From NCBI RefSeq assembly GCF_040807025.1, contig NC_090968.1:4267906-4331905 (forward strand): DNA of 64,000 nt, given 5' to 3'. This DNA is from Struthio camelus. Its lineage: Eukaryota > Chordata > Aves > Struthioniformes > Struthionidae. Numbering within the stretch: the stretch's first letter is position 1; each line of letters opens with the position of its first letter. Below, piece by piece: positions 13,700 to 27,000 of the stretch. The notes beneath the pieces are model-generated. The model saw only the letters and a program-made list of their open reading frames with translations. It made no database searches and was not told where the DNA came from. A program made the translations under genes and the position numbers.

Positions 13700-15073
13700 G
13701 GCACAAAATGTTTATAAGCTACAACTTATACAGGTACTGTAAACTGTATATAATGTTACAAAGTGCTAACTAATCTATGAAGAATGCATAATCACTTTGG
13801 CTCAGTTAACTCCAATAGTTCAACAAATGTCAATTAAAAAATTTGAATTTCTAACAATCTTTAGCTTTCACTTTTTAAAACAGTAAGTAAATGTTTTTAC
13901 TGCAGTTAAGTTAGCCTGCTGCATTTTTAATGTGCGAGTTTATGCATTTTTTTCTTGATCCTATTTACATATATTTTAGGCCAGTTTTCACTGAACGTAA
14001 GAAAAATGAAGCCTGCATTTTTTTTCCAAAATTGTAAACAGGTATAAAGCTTTTTAAACAACATTTGTCTTAAAACTTCAACTATCAATAGTTCAAACCC
14101 CTTTTCAAATTATACAACAATCTGTTTCTGTTCATTGTAAAACTACAAGTTGTAGACTTTCATCCAAAGCTTACAGTAGGGTATCAATAAATACTGCATT
14201 GTATCACAGCAAGTGTTACAGTGATCATGTATCCATTCCTCAGTTGTCCTTTTCACAACTTTTACTTCACGGCTCCTTCAACTATTATATAAGCTGTGTT
14301 GATACTCTAGTCAATAGTTTGTAAAATTATTTATCAGATATTCTGTAGATGAATTACTCTTTAATTTACAAAGGGGTAATTTTTTTTTTTAAAATGAAAG
14401 TACTCCCTACTTAGTATAAATCTATTTCTCCACTATTCCAATTTCCATACAAAACAAGGTGCTGTAATTAGAACTGAAAATGTTTCAGCCTTTCACCTAT
14501 CCCCTCAATTTATGCAGGACTCTAAAATGATGTGCTTGGTACAATCTAAAACACCCTTCACCACTTCCCCCTTCCCTCCCCCACCTTGGGTGAAACCCAA
14601 TATCCACACTTGAAACAAATACGCAGTTGTAGGCAACTCAAGTGCTGCTAGTATTCACAACTAGAAGAAAAAAAGCAGATGTCTCAACAGAATTGTTAGA
14701 CTGCCCTTTCACCCTGAAAGCATTCTCTAACAGCATCCAGAAGTAGAGAATAAAAATAAATACAGCTTAGCAGTGGATTTATACTTAACTTTTTCACTTC
14801 CTGGGAGCTATGTTCTTTTAAACCAAATCTCAATTGGGATTTAGCCTCTATGCATCAACTGTTTCAAGTGATCACTGCTATATCAAATAAGCAACTCTAT
14901 AAAAATCTGATGCAAGCAGACAATTATAGGTAGTTGTTTTTTCCAAATTGGCTGACTATATTTTCTTAACATCTTCTATGAGTCAGCCTATTAAAGTTCT
15001 TATTTAAATGAGATTTTTGCTAGCTTTAAAATTAGCATTGGTTCCCTAAATACTTAGTATTAAAGTCTATATC

Positions 15074-15109
15074 TTTTTTTATATATATATTTATATATAT
15101 ATAAAAAAA
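15074..15109 (-). repeat. Perfect AU inverted repeat in BNIP3L 3'UTR
   Basis: A T-run and an alternating AT run are followed by a mirror-complementary AT run and A-run, giving arms of about 17 bases around a two-base centre. In the mRNA it would fold as an AU-only hairpin. Confidence 0.8.
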
Positions 15110-16435
15110 CAACAGAGTATTCTATCCTTCAGAGTCATGCTACATGTTCTGAAATCCAATAAAAATCTATTTAAGGACATGTATGTCCCAATGCTTTGTA
15201 ACAATTTGGTACTAAAGCTTCACATTTTGAAAAAAAAAAAGAGTGTCACTGAAGGAGGACAAAGCTGAATGTTCCCTAAGATAAAAGTTCAACAACATTA
15301 GTGAAAATTCTATCTAACATGAGACATCACGAGTGACCTTCAGATTTCATACCTCCCCAAAGGGGATTGTACAGTAAACAATGAGAGATAGGAATATTGA
15401 AAAACTCATTTGCAGAAGACATTTCAGAGCTTTGCAACTCCTGAATCTGTATGCACCTGCAAGATTGTCCCCCTTAAAGATAAGTCAAATGCTTTAACTT
15501 CTGAAACTGCCATATCTTCATAATTGTAAAATGGTTCCACAACAAACAGAATCATATCCTTTTATACAGAGTATAACTACACCTAGAGCTGTTGGGTTTT
15601 TCCTTAATTTAAAACTACTTTTAGAAGGGAAATTCTACATTTAAAATTTCCCCTTAAGAAAAAGGTAAAGAAATGCTTCTTCACATGCAATATTTCTAGT
15701 ATTTTCTAGGCATCAGATAGGTTTTCCTACTAGGAATAAGGAGCTGACTTCATAGAAAAGACAAGATTACAACAATTACCTAATATTAAAATATGCTGAT
15801 GGATTTAGTTATCCTACTTTAAAATTTATGCAGTCTTTGCCTCCTGCAAATTACATGGTGTTAGCCAATATAAAGGATTAAGTGAATTCTCCAAAAAGCT
15901 AATTTAAAATATTATTTTTTATTGCCAGTGATTTCTTAGTTTACTTTACAATGAGCTTGTTTTTCAAAACCAGAATTCATTTCGCGCCAATCAATAATAA
16001 TTTTCTTCTGAAGAGATTGTTAATTTTATCACTATAATACAGTCAACATTTATACCATGCACAATTGTAATTTAAGTCAGGTTGCACTACGGAGGCAACA
16101 GCATCACTGATGAAATTAAAATTTGCTGGTGGCATTTTGCATTGAGAGAAGCCCTTGCAACATATAGACAGTTGTAAACTCTGTTCAGCAACTCTGACGT
16201 GTCTTGCAGATCAAGAGGCAGGGGAGTGGGAGAAGAAAAGGAAAGAAGGTAGATAGCGAAACACCTTAACAGAGTTCCAACACAATACTGAATTCCAAGA
16301 GTTAGCGAAAACCTGGATATGTAAAGAAAGGGTGAAGTCAGGGTCATGCTTAAAATGGTCTCAAGTCAAATGTACTAAATGAGACAATTACACCTTCACA
16401 GGTCACGTGGATTTCCAGGTTTTGCACTCCATCTT

Positions 16436-16484
16436 TCAATAAGTGCTGGCTGAAGGTGTAGTCAGTCGCTTTCCAATGTAGATG
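16436..16484 (-). CDS. BNIP3L: BNIP3L coding exon 6, C-terminus and stop
   Basis: Acceptor TTTCAG|C, then [15 protein letters not shown] and TGA. Fifteen residues complete the helix and tail. One Ser-to-Thr change from the human RLSTPSASTY is seen. Confidence 0.96.
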
Positions 16485-19400
16485 CTGAAATAAAAAGTAT
16501 AAGGCATATCGTATTTCACAGAAGTACTCCCTGTTTTTGAAACAGTCCTCATGCACTCGGCTATTCTAATCTGTCTTTCAAATAAGCCTGTTTGATGAGA
16601 ATCTTCCAGAGGTTTTCACTTCTCATATAAAATTACCTAAAGAGTAAGATTTTCAGAAGAGCCTAGAAGGACAGAGATGTTATCAATGTCCAGGAAGAGG
16701 GTTTCTATCAGTCCCAAGCTCATTTGAAAACCTCAGTCTAAAAGCTTTTGTGTTCTGTTTGCAGAGTAAGTGGTACAGGGGGCTGCTGAACAGCTGAGCA
16801 ACGCTCTGAGGTATTACGGTAAAACAAATAAAGTACTGCCTATAAATGGACAGGGGTGAGCTTTAAAACAGTGAGCGTTGTGGACCTAAACGAATGCTGA
16901 CCTCTAACAAATAAACCTAGGCAAGATTTAATTCGCCGCAGAAACATACAATTTTGCTATAGCACAAACGTCTTCTGACACTTTCACATGTTCCATCCAA
17001 CTAATTTAGTCAATAGTTTACAAGAATGTAAAAAGACACTTGAATTACACCCCAGGAACAAAAGAATAGGAAGTTAAATAAAAAATACATTTATAAGTAC
17101 ATATCATATGATGCCCCCATCACAGAAGAATATAAGATGGATAAACGTAACGTAAGAATTTAAGCAAACTCAGATTACATCTGATTACACAGGCACCGAA
17201 AACATTGCTGAGCAGAGCAGTAGCTGATCTTGCAAGATACATACAGTATTCTACATTATCTACTTTAAGTTTTCAAAACTTAACTTTCAGTAATACCACA
17301 CAATCACCGTATTAGACATTGAAAATTACAGAGTATGCACCACACACACAGGACTTCCGCGTTACTAGTTGTACAAAGTGTTCTTGTAACAGTTTTCCAC
17401 CTATTTTATTCCTTCTTTCCCTATATTGTAACATGAAGGATTTACGTACAAGAGGTGGATAAACAAATGGCTCACGTTATAATCACAAAGGTTACTTGCA
17501 AATTCATGATAATCTATGCATTTTCAATGTAAGAAACTGGAACCTCTCCAGGAGTAAAACATACAAACAGCTGCACAACAAATTGCTGCAAAGTTTTCCT
17601 GAATTGCAAAGATATGTAGTGAATTTAGTTTGAACAAGGTATAATAATAATCTAGCTATTCTTTGTAAAGCCTTTTTCGGTAAGCACCTGAAATACTAGT
17701 AAAATGGAAAAGCAAAGTCAGATACAAAATTTGAAGTGAGAATTAGGTTAATACTTACCCTAGTCCCAAAGCCAAAACATGAGATATGAACAGAGATGGA
17801 ATGAAAACCTTAAGAAATTCTGCAGAGAAAATGCCACCTTTTTTCATTGCTCCACTTTTTCTCATACTTAAAGACACTGAACGTTTAGGATGTCTGAAAT
17901 GAAATTCCCTGAAAGAAGAGGGGGAAGGGGGAGGGGGAAAATTTAGCAAGATTTTTTTTTTTCTGATTTCTTTTGCACACAAATGCATAGATCTCTGAAG
18001 GAACTTTTTTTAAAAGTACAAAGAGCTAGAGATCAAAGCAAGAGATCCCTTACATAGAGTAAGGGATCAAAGAGAATAATAGGAGGTATTGTGGAGAGAC
18101 CACTTACACAGACAGTATAGAGACAAAGGGAGCAGTAGCTGAAGAGAGAGGTAGGTCCGAGAGAGGGAATTTCAGGATGTGATTTGTTAGCAAGAGCCTC
18201 ATTTTTTGTTCCAAACAGAGATACAGAAGTCTGCCAGATATAGACAGCATCCTCTATTTTAATAAAAATGCTTTGCATTCAAGGATCTCAACGTTTCCCC
18301 TTCCGTGGATGAACATTACATATTTTACATAGAAAGAAAAAAAGGTACAGAGAATTTAGGAAACTTGCCCAACACTATTCCATTCAATAAGCCAAAACTA
18401 AATCCCATGAATCCCAGCTCCAAGTACCCAGCTCTCCCAATACTTATAATTTTGTAAAGTAACCACGTTATCAGCTTACTGTAGATTTATATCAGTTTCA
18501 ACAAAAAGCTAATTCTGATGCTCTTAGGATTTTCACACTTAATTACGATGACTTTTTATCGCCTCCCCAAGGACAATCTATTTTTTTTTTTTTTCTGAGA
18601 TGGTCTTATTTGGATGGCCAGAGTAATTCCATGCAAGCGTGACTCATGATTCTTCTTCCATTCATACAAAAGGAATATTCATTAATAAAGAGTTTAACTC
18701 ACTTAGGAGGAATGTTTTCAGGCCTACTTGACCAGTCTGATACCCAGTCAGCACTTTTCTTCAAAACTTCCAACTCTTTCTCTCCTTCCACTGCTTCTTC
18801 TTCAGACTGCAAATATACATGGTACAAGCCTTGTAACACTCAATCATATTCCTTATGGTATTAAATCAAGACCAACGACAGTAGCGACCAAAATGATAAG
18901 CACCAAATGTTGGCACCTGATAAACGAGCGAGCGTTCTTGGAGCAAGGATTATTTAGAAGAGATTTTATTAGGCTAACAGGATGGTCTGCAGAGGTCAGT
19001 ATATCTCCGATTGAATTGTTTTATCCAGGACATAAACATCATTGTAAAAAATTTTTTTTGTTTCAAACTAGAGAGGCTGATCTAATCCTAGTTGTAAATA
19101 AAACGGCATTGCGCAAAAAGATATTAAACAATTAAAGAAGTCCTACAATCAAGTTATATTTTTTGCTGTTTGTATTTGACTTGAGCAGTAGAGCATGTGG
19201 AGAAAAGCGTAGAAAAACAGCCAAATAAAAAAGTGTTTCAAAACTGGTACTTGGAGTTTTTAAAAAGGAGTTACTACAGTATATAAAACATATATTACTT
19301 GCAACTAGAGGCCTCTACTGTGTGGGTCCCAAATGCAGTAGGTAAAGGCCAACACTCCATATAATTTTTTGACCCAAAGATTTAATGTTACACCACTAAG

Positions 19401-20978
19401 TGCAATATCTGATATGTTAACATCTAGGGAAAAAAATGGCTAAGACGAGCGGGGAATGCCATTTCTTTGGCTAGCACAAAACGACATTGCTACAAACCAA
19501 AATCCTCCTTAGTATAAAAACAGTTTCCTGAGTTACCTTTAGCAAAATAAAACTATATGACTCAAAACATTAAAGTAGGAACCATATAAGAGTTGCAGTA
19601 ATGGCAGTTATCAAACAGAACAATCAGAAAAGAGAGATTGCAGTCCTAACCAAAGACCACAAAAGACTTCATTCAGACCCTCTACAGGCTCTCTACAGGG
19701 CAGAAAGGCAACGGTCCTCCTGTTGCACCAATTCTTTGACAAAATTAAATGCAAGGTTTCATTCTTTCAGAACTGCATTCTATTTATACTGCCAAAGACA
19801 GCAAATTCCATTAAATGATCAAACCAAGTGTTCAGCATTAGCCTCCTCTCAGTTTGTATAGTTGAGATTACTCACAGTCATGTGAACTGACTATCCACAA
19901 AGCAATAAATTGAACATCCTTATCTCTTGTGCAGAAATATTTATATTTCAAAAGCAAAACTGGTTTGACACACACAGCTTGAAACAGCGTTAAACAACAT
20001 GTCTGCTACTGAACACAGCATTTTTCAAGTTTAGTGATTGAGCCTCTTCTTTCCTTACCCCAAAGCTGTAGGTCTCTAAAAGAGACATTTCATTTAATAT
20101 GGAATGTAAGCCTTAAAAAGCTTAGTATCCCTGCCTGGTTGTTACAAATAATTGTTCTGGAATGTGTTTTAATTAAAACAAACAAACCTTTATTTTGAAA
20201 ACAATCTCTTCAAATAAAAAAAAAAATTAAACTGACATAACCTTGAGTGTACAAAAATTCACATTATTTACTGTACCTATTTACAGAGAAGTATTATATA
20301 TATTTCTAATCAAAAAGATTAAGTAAAAAAAAACCCTGCAAAAACAAAGTACAAGACAAGTAAACAGTCTTATCCAAATGGCTAAGGAACAGCTCCAAAT
20401 TTTGAACAAACAACATTTAGATAATTTTTTTGCTTGTATTGCAGGTAATAGACCAGATTAGTGTCTCAGAACGAAAAAAAAAAAAAGAAATTTATTTGCT
20501 AAAAAGCAGTAGTTTAATACATTTATTTTATTTTGATATGTAAAATACATAACATTTAAAACCTTTTGTACATGACTGACAGTTTGCTGTACCCCTCAAG
20601 TACTCCTGAAATTAATCTGTATAAATACAGTATCTATGTACAATATCTACATTTAGACAGTTTTTTTTTTTTTAAAAAGTTAATCACTTGTAAAGGTTAA
20701 CAAAGAAAATACCTGAGAACTACTGTCTTTACTCGTGTGCATTTCCACATCAAACGTTATCTGTCCATCTTCTTGGGGTGAAGGGCTGAAGAAAAATGAT
20801 TATGTCATTTTTTTCATACTACCATCTGTCAACTACAGAAGCATGACTGTAAGACAACCCTAGAGAATGCAAATCAGGGACAAGGCAAAATGCTATACGA
20901 TGCAGCGATGCTAATCTCACCCATCAAAATACTGAGGGCATCTTTTTAACTTGACTTCAGCTTTCATAAAAAAAAATA

Positions 20979-21011
<33 letters not shown>

Positions 21012-24000
21012 TACACACACACACACACATATATATATATATTTTAGAAACAACTAAAAGCACACTTACAAGGAACTTACTGTTTAGAACTTTTAGAATG
21101 GAATATCAAAGTGTACCAGGAACTTTTCTATAAAATATCTAAATACCTCCCCTTTCTTGTATGCTATTTCAACTATAAAATAAAAAAAAAAATTATCAAA
21201 AAGTTCCAGTTAACAGCTGGAAAATTAAGTGAAAAAATGGAATGTCTTTATTCATTTAAAATGTGGATGAGGATGGGGAAAAAAAAATCATTGTACTAGT
21301 AAAAGAAAAAAGAAACTATACAGCCATCACCTAGCTAACATTTCTGGTTGAACTGGAAAGTACTTAACTACTGACAGTTGTTTTACATCTATGTTGCTAA
21401 GTAACTGTTTATTTTCTATTACAGTTACCATTCTATTTGAAATACTTGTTTTGTCTATTTTCAAACATTTTGCGCCTACTACATTTCAGTAGTTAAACCA
21501 AGCAGGAACTAATTTTAAATAGCTTTTACATCTGATTAACTACTCATATATAAGAGAAAACACAACGAGTCACGTTTTTTTGAAACAGGCTTCAAGTGAA
21601 TTCACTTATTTGATAGTCAGTTGTCATGACATATCAAGTATTCCAAGTACTGGGGCATGACAAGCACAAGCCAGTGAAAAAACACTATCCTTCAGGTAAC
21701 GTCTACAGGACGGAAGTGATGAGAATTTATATTTAGTTTAGCAAATATTTCCTTACCTGTCACAGTGGGAACTACCTCTTGAACTGCTCTGTCCTGATTC
21801 GTGCTGGGCATCCAGAAGAATTTTTTCCATGTCTCCGTTATGGATAGAAGATGATGAAGGGACATGTTCCAGACCTCCATTTTTCCCATTGCCATTATCA
21901 TTGCTATTGCCATTGCCGTTCATCTGTAACTCCACCCAGGAACCTGTTGGGCCAGCCAGATGTCATTTCAGTAAAAGCAGTGAAACTAAAACCTGTCTTA
22001 AGTTTATCAATTACACACAGGAAAAAAAACATGAATATGGTGAATTCAGATAACATACAGTGCTGCTGGGAAAAAGCTCATAAACACTTACAGAAGACAA
22101 GGGTGACATGTTTCCTCCCATTTCATCAACAACACCACCTCCTCCCAAAAGTTACGTTACTATTTACCTCTGACCTAGCCCAAAGTGTCCCCTCTCTCCT
22201 CAATTATTAACACTTAAAATGCTTTAATAAATTTCTCTCTGTAGTTTGAAGCTTCAGCTGCCTATGTACCACTCAATTATATTAATCATTCCACTTCCTG
22301 TTCTACATTCCTTTTTGAAACAAATTTTTCATTCTTTAACCCTCCTCCTATACAATTCCCTTACCTTCAATTTTATACATGCCATCTTCCCTCCACTTCC
22401 AAAAGGCCACGATCTTCAAACCAGCCTGTTTCTTATGTACATCAGGCAGACTGCCATTCTCATTAGCTGGCCTCATTCAACTTCCTTTGCCCTGGCTCTC
22501 TAACAAACATCTCCCATTCAGTGCCATCTGCCACCTATCCTACCATAACCTTAACAAGTGGGTCATTTCACATTCAAATTATCAAAAGCTGGAGGTAGGA
22601 ACTATGCATCCTTACACATCTATAGTACTGTGATTACTTACATTTCATCACAGTTAGATTAAAAGACTTCACTGCTAACAAAGTAACAAACTTGAGAAAT
22701 GTGGGAAAACCAGGGAAAACTAAAATTCGTAGATAATAACACTTAGTAAGTTCAAGGCCAGCAGCTGAGCCTTTTTTTTTTTTTTTTCATAGCTAGGGAA
22801 GACTGTATACAGCCTACTCGGCCCACAAGTTTTGAGATGTATTCTGTTTGGTTTTTTCCTGTAATTTGAATGATGTGATAACACTGTATGCACCAAGATC
22901 TGACAAAAGAGCTGGGAATGTACTACCAGCAATAAACGTATCTGCTACAAAAATTTATGTATTCTGCAGTTGGTCGAGGGTCTGTCCTCTCCCACCCCCA
23001 ATTTAAATGGGCAGATTAACTAAACGAACATACTGGTAAAGATTATTTTCCAAAAACAATCGTTCTCAATTTATATGTTTTGGAAATATTGTTAAGTCAT
23101 AAACCTACCATTTAATGTCCTGAGGGGCACCCTTAGATCTCTACCCTTCTATCTGCTCCACTTATTTAAATACATTCCCTATCCAACTGTGATCTTAGTA
23201 TTTTCATTAAGATATGTAACAAGTATCATTTGAGCATACAGCCAGTTTATTTATCAGAGCATACCTATTTGCTTGAAATGGCTAACAGTTGAGAGATTTC
23301 CTTTTACAGTTACTGCACTTATTACTAAAGTTTACACTGCATTTTTCTATGTTATAAAATGCCAGCATTTAACTGTTTTCTTAAGCTCCACGTAAGAAAG
23401 TATTCGCAGTTAGGACCTCACAAATTTGCATTCTGTCAAATAACTTTGTTAGGGAAATATAAAGGTCTTTAAATTTTGTTTCTATTATAAAGTCTTCAAT
23501 CACAACGTCAATAATCTTTTTAAGTAAATTTATATTTGATGTACCCACTATTTCAAGTAGTTCATTAAAAGACTTAGCCATGAATACAGAGAACTACTTA
23601 AAACATCATCAGAAAATAATGAAACATACAATTATCTTAAAAGTTTCTACACCTCAAGAAAATCACAGCATTTTCCTCAAGATTAGTGTTGTTCTCCTTT
23701 CAATACTGCATAGCATACAAAGAGTAAATAATGCTCTCAAGTTAGAAGACCGTGACAAAGGAAGAGAAGGATCTCCCATATTTCAAAAGTATACTGTTTT
23801 CAACCCAGCACTACTTCCCATTATTGATCAGGCAATGATTCCACACATGTGTATTATAACACCACTATTCATGTATAATTTAATTTATGCTGTCTGAAGG
23901 TGAGAGCTTTCTGGGTATTTTTGGTTTTTTGACACCTTCACCACAAAGGTAAAAATATTTGAAAAAGAGGGAGAAAGGAAAGCCTAGATACATGAAAACA

Positions 24001-27000
24001 ATAGTTGAAATTGCTCTTTAAAAGTTATTTCTTAGGTTCTAAGTTTCAACAATGATTTATTGACAGCTAAAATGCATCTTAAACTACCTCCATCTATTTT
24101 TGCAGTAAAGCGTTGGTTGTGGGAATTCTTATCAGCGACAGGAAGGAGTACATGTCTTTAAAAGTTCACCTATTTTCAACTTGATTTTATGAAGCAGAGA
24201 GTTTATCCTTACCACCAATTATTAACTATATCATGACGCCAATGACCATGGAAGCATAAGACTCAATCTTAGGAGTCATAGTGATTTATAGTTTAGTTTC
24301 TCCAAGCAGTATTCATGATCAAGGAATTTAAGGTGTGCCCAGAGCTCTTGTCCATAATCAAAAGATGTACACCAACTCTGTACTGGTTATTGGGTTTTTC
24401 AGATAATGAAGTGTTAACTGTGAAAAGGCAGCCTTTGGTCAGATTAATCAGTGTGGAACATAGGCAATATTATTTCAGATTTATGACCACCACTGGTTTT
24501 ATATTTCAAAATAAAAAAAGGCCACATTACAAGAAATAAATCAGGAACATAGGTCTGCCTTGTAGCAACACCTTTTCAGTAAGAGGCCACACGTGCAGAA
24601 AAGCATGTGGTAACTGCAGTTAGAAGACAGTCAGGGCAGAGGGCTACAGGCTTCCCAATAACCATTTTGGAGTAGAGTGCATCTACTGAGAGAATGATAA
24701 TACTTGCGATCTGCAAAGACATGTATTATAGAAAAAAAAAAAACACAGTTAAATGATAAACAACTTGACAGAATATAAGGCAAACACACACATGCAAGGG
24801 AAACTACTTCTTGTAACCCAGACAGAGAAGAGACCACTGGAAATCTGGTAGCTCTAGTACACAGCTATTAAATGGACCTCCACTGCAGTGAAGCCTGTGC
24901 ACAAATATATTCTTTATTAAAGTTTATTCTTGACTCAGAAAACTTGCCAATTATCTAAAATGTGTTATGGCCATACTAAGAATACTCAAATTAAACTATG
25001 AATGAAGAGTCCCAACAAGTCAAGCAGTAGCTTACATGACAAGCAGCACGTTCTCCATCTGACCTCACTTCTAATGAGTCAAAACACACTCAAGGAAGCA
25101 TAAATTCAATCTGACACCAAGCTAAAGCATGTTATATTCTCCCATCAGCAGCCACAAAATGTCTCTAAGAGGGAGCCAGCGAGCCCTAAGTTTCAGATAC
25201 CCTGTTCAGAAGATCTCTTCCTGGCCGACAAAAGTTTACTATGGTATCTTCTAAATATGTTTAATCCAGGTCTAGGTGATACATGGGAGGAACGACTACA
25301 CGAAATCTGAGCATGCATGCAAATATCTTACTCCCTTTCTCTTCACTCCAGGAGCTAAAACTCTGCTTCTTAGCACAGCAGACATTTGTGAATAAACTGA
25401 CCAAGTAATAAAGAACGCTTCTTGCCCCAATCTTCCTTCCAAAGTAAGCTGCATTTATCACCCACGTGAGAACTCTTAATTTTACTATATTTCCAACTTG
25501 ACAGTAAAGAGCACCATTACTTTCTCATCCCTCCCCAAATCACATAATACATACTTCTAAAAAAGGCCAAAGCTGTTTACATGAATGATATTTTTCTATT
25601 TTTCTCCAAAATTATTTCAACTTTGTCCATGCTCTAAGGTAAAATATTCCAGTACAAATTAATATTAACTACAGAAAAAAATCTGTATGTATAGGTAAGA
25701 CTAATCATTTTTCATGCTCGCTTTTTTCATAATTAACAATTATGAAGAAATTTCAATGGTGTTTTAGAAAAATGATTTCTTTCACTTTTTCACAAACTAG
25801 TGAGAAACAGTATTCAGTCATCTGCATAATAAATTAAATGCAATCTTTCATGAGAAATTTAAATATCAGGAAAATATTATGAAGAAATGTAATAATCTAA
25901 TGGCTTTTAGAAAAAGCTAAAGCGTAAGAACGATCTCACCACTCACTACAAATTCATAACTGGTGGACTGTTCAGACAGTAGCAGGTAAATGCATGGGGA
26001 AAATGGAGTGGCATTTTGTTTACTCAGTTTCTGATTCCACTGTTGTGGGGGGGGACAAATTCAAAGACTTTTTTTTCATTTTAAATACTCCAAACTAGTA
26101 GCTTGCAACAAGTCTGAGCCATGGTCAACCTGAATAAGCTAAGAAATCTCACTTTTACCATGAGATACACCTTTATATATAGGGGGAGGGGGAAAAAAAA
26201 GCAACTCTTCAAGTTCCCACAATGATCATTATTTAGCAGATTTCTCATGATAGAGCTAGATGAGTTCCCACCTAAGGTGGGATTTCTTCTTTCTGTAACA
26301 GAATTTTATAATAATTCAAACACAGGAAACATTAGGGATTCCCAAAATGAGCAAGCCTTTTTTGTGTGAACTGGTTCAGTTACCAGTTCAATTCTCAGGT
26401 TTTCTGACCTTCAATTTAAGGGCTAAGAGAACTTTTGACTGAAAGCCTTAAACACGCACAAATTACATTCTAAACAAAATGGGTAAATGTCTAAACTCAT
26501 TAGCCTGAAAAGGTTCATGGAAAAGCTTGTGTAACAGCAGAAAATATACCTATAACACCAAAGCATTGTGGAGCGGCTGAACCTCTGAAAGCAGTACTAA
26601 GCCTACATGAAGCCGATTGGTTGCATTTGTTTGGTTCACAGAGCGCAGATCATCAAACATTTCCTCTCATACCTTGTGTTCACCGCCTCCAGTAATCATA
26701 TTGATTTTGCTAAGCCTCTATGTGCTGATCCAGCAATAAGATCTATGTGGGCAGATCCAGCACAGGCTTACAGTGCGCTCATCGCTTGGTGCTCCTATCT
26801 TAAAGCCGATTAAGGTCTTCCACAGAATAAGTTAATGTACTAACAGAAAATAAAAAGGAGGTACCAAAATATAGAGGAAGCATCCAAGATTACAGGTTAT
26901 AAGCTAAATATAAGGCATCAAGTTAGGCATTAAGCATGCTCCAAACGTAACACAAAATAACTATTATTTAAATATGCTATCAGCCCCGAATAATTTGCTA

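Larger units (their letters stand above)
13675..16435 (-). other. BNIP3L: BNIP3L 3' untranslated region (end inferred)
   Basis: The region follows the BNIP3L stop codon and runs to an ATTAAA signal at 13694-13699, about 2.76 kb, close to my recollection of the human 3'UTR length. It is AT rich. On the mRNA strand there are two TGTTTAC heptamers that match the miR-30 seed (plus-strand 14034-14040 and 15374-15380), a TGTAAATA Pumilio-type motif (13962-13969) and an AU hairpin (15074-15109). A proximal AATAAA at 15918-15923 could give a short isoform. The downstream end is inference and needs 3'-end reads. Confidence 0.6.

Noticed and set aside
18728-19135. 135-codon plus-strand open frame
   Set aside because: It is partly the antisense shadow of BNIP3L exon 4.
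20951-21133. Open frame with alternating Ile-Tyr and Thr-His
   Set aside because: Translation of the AT/AC microsatellite.
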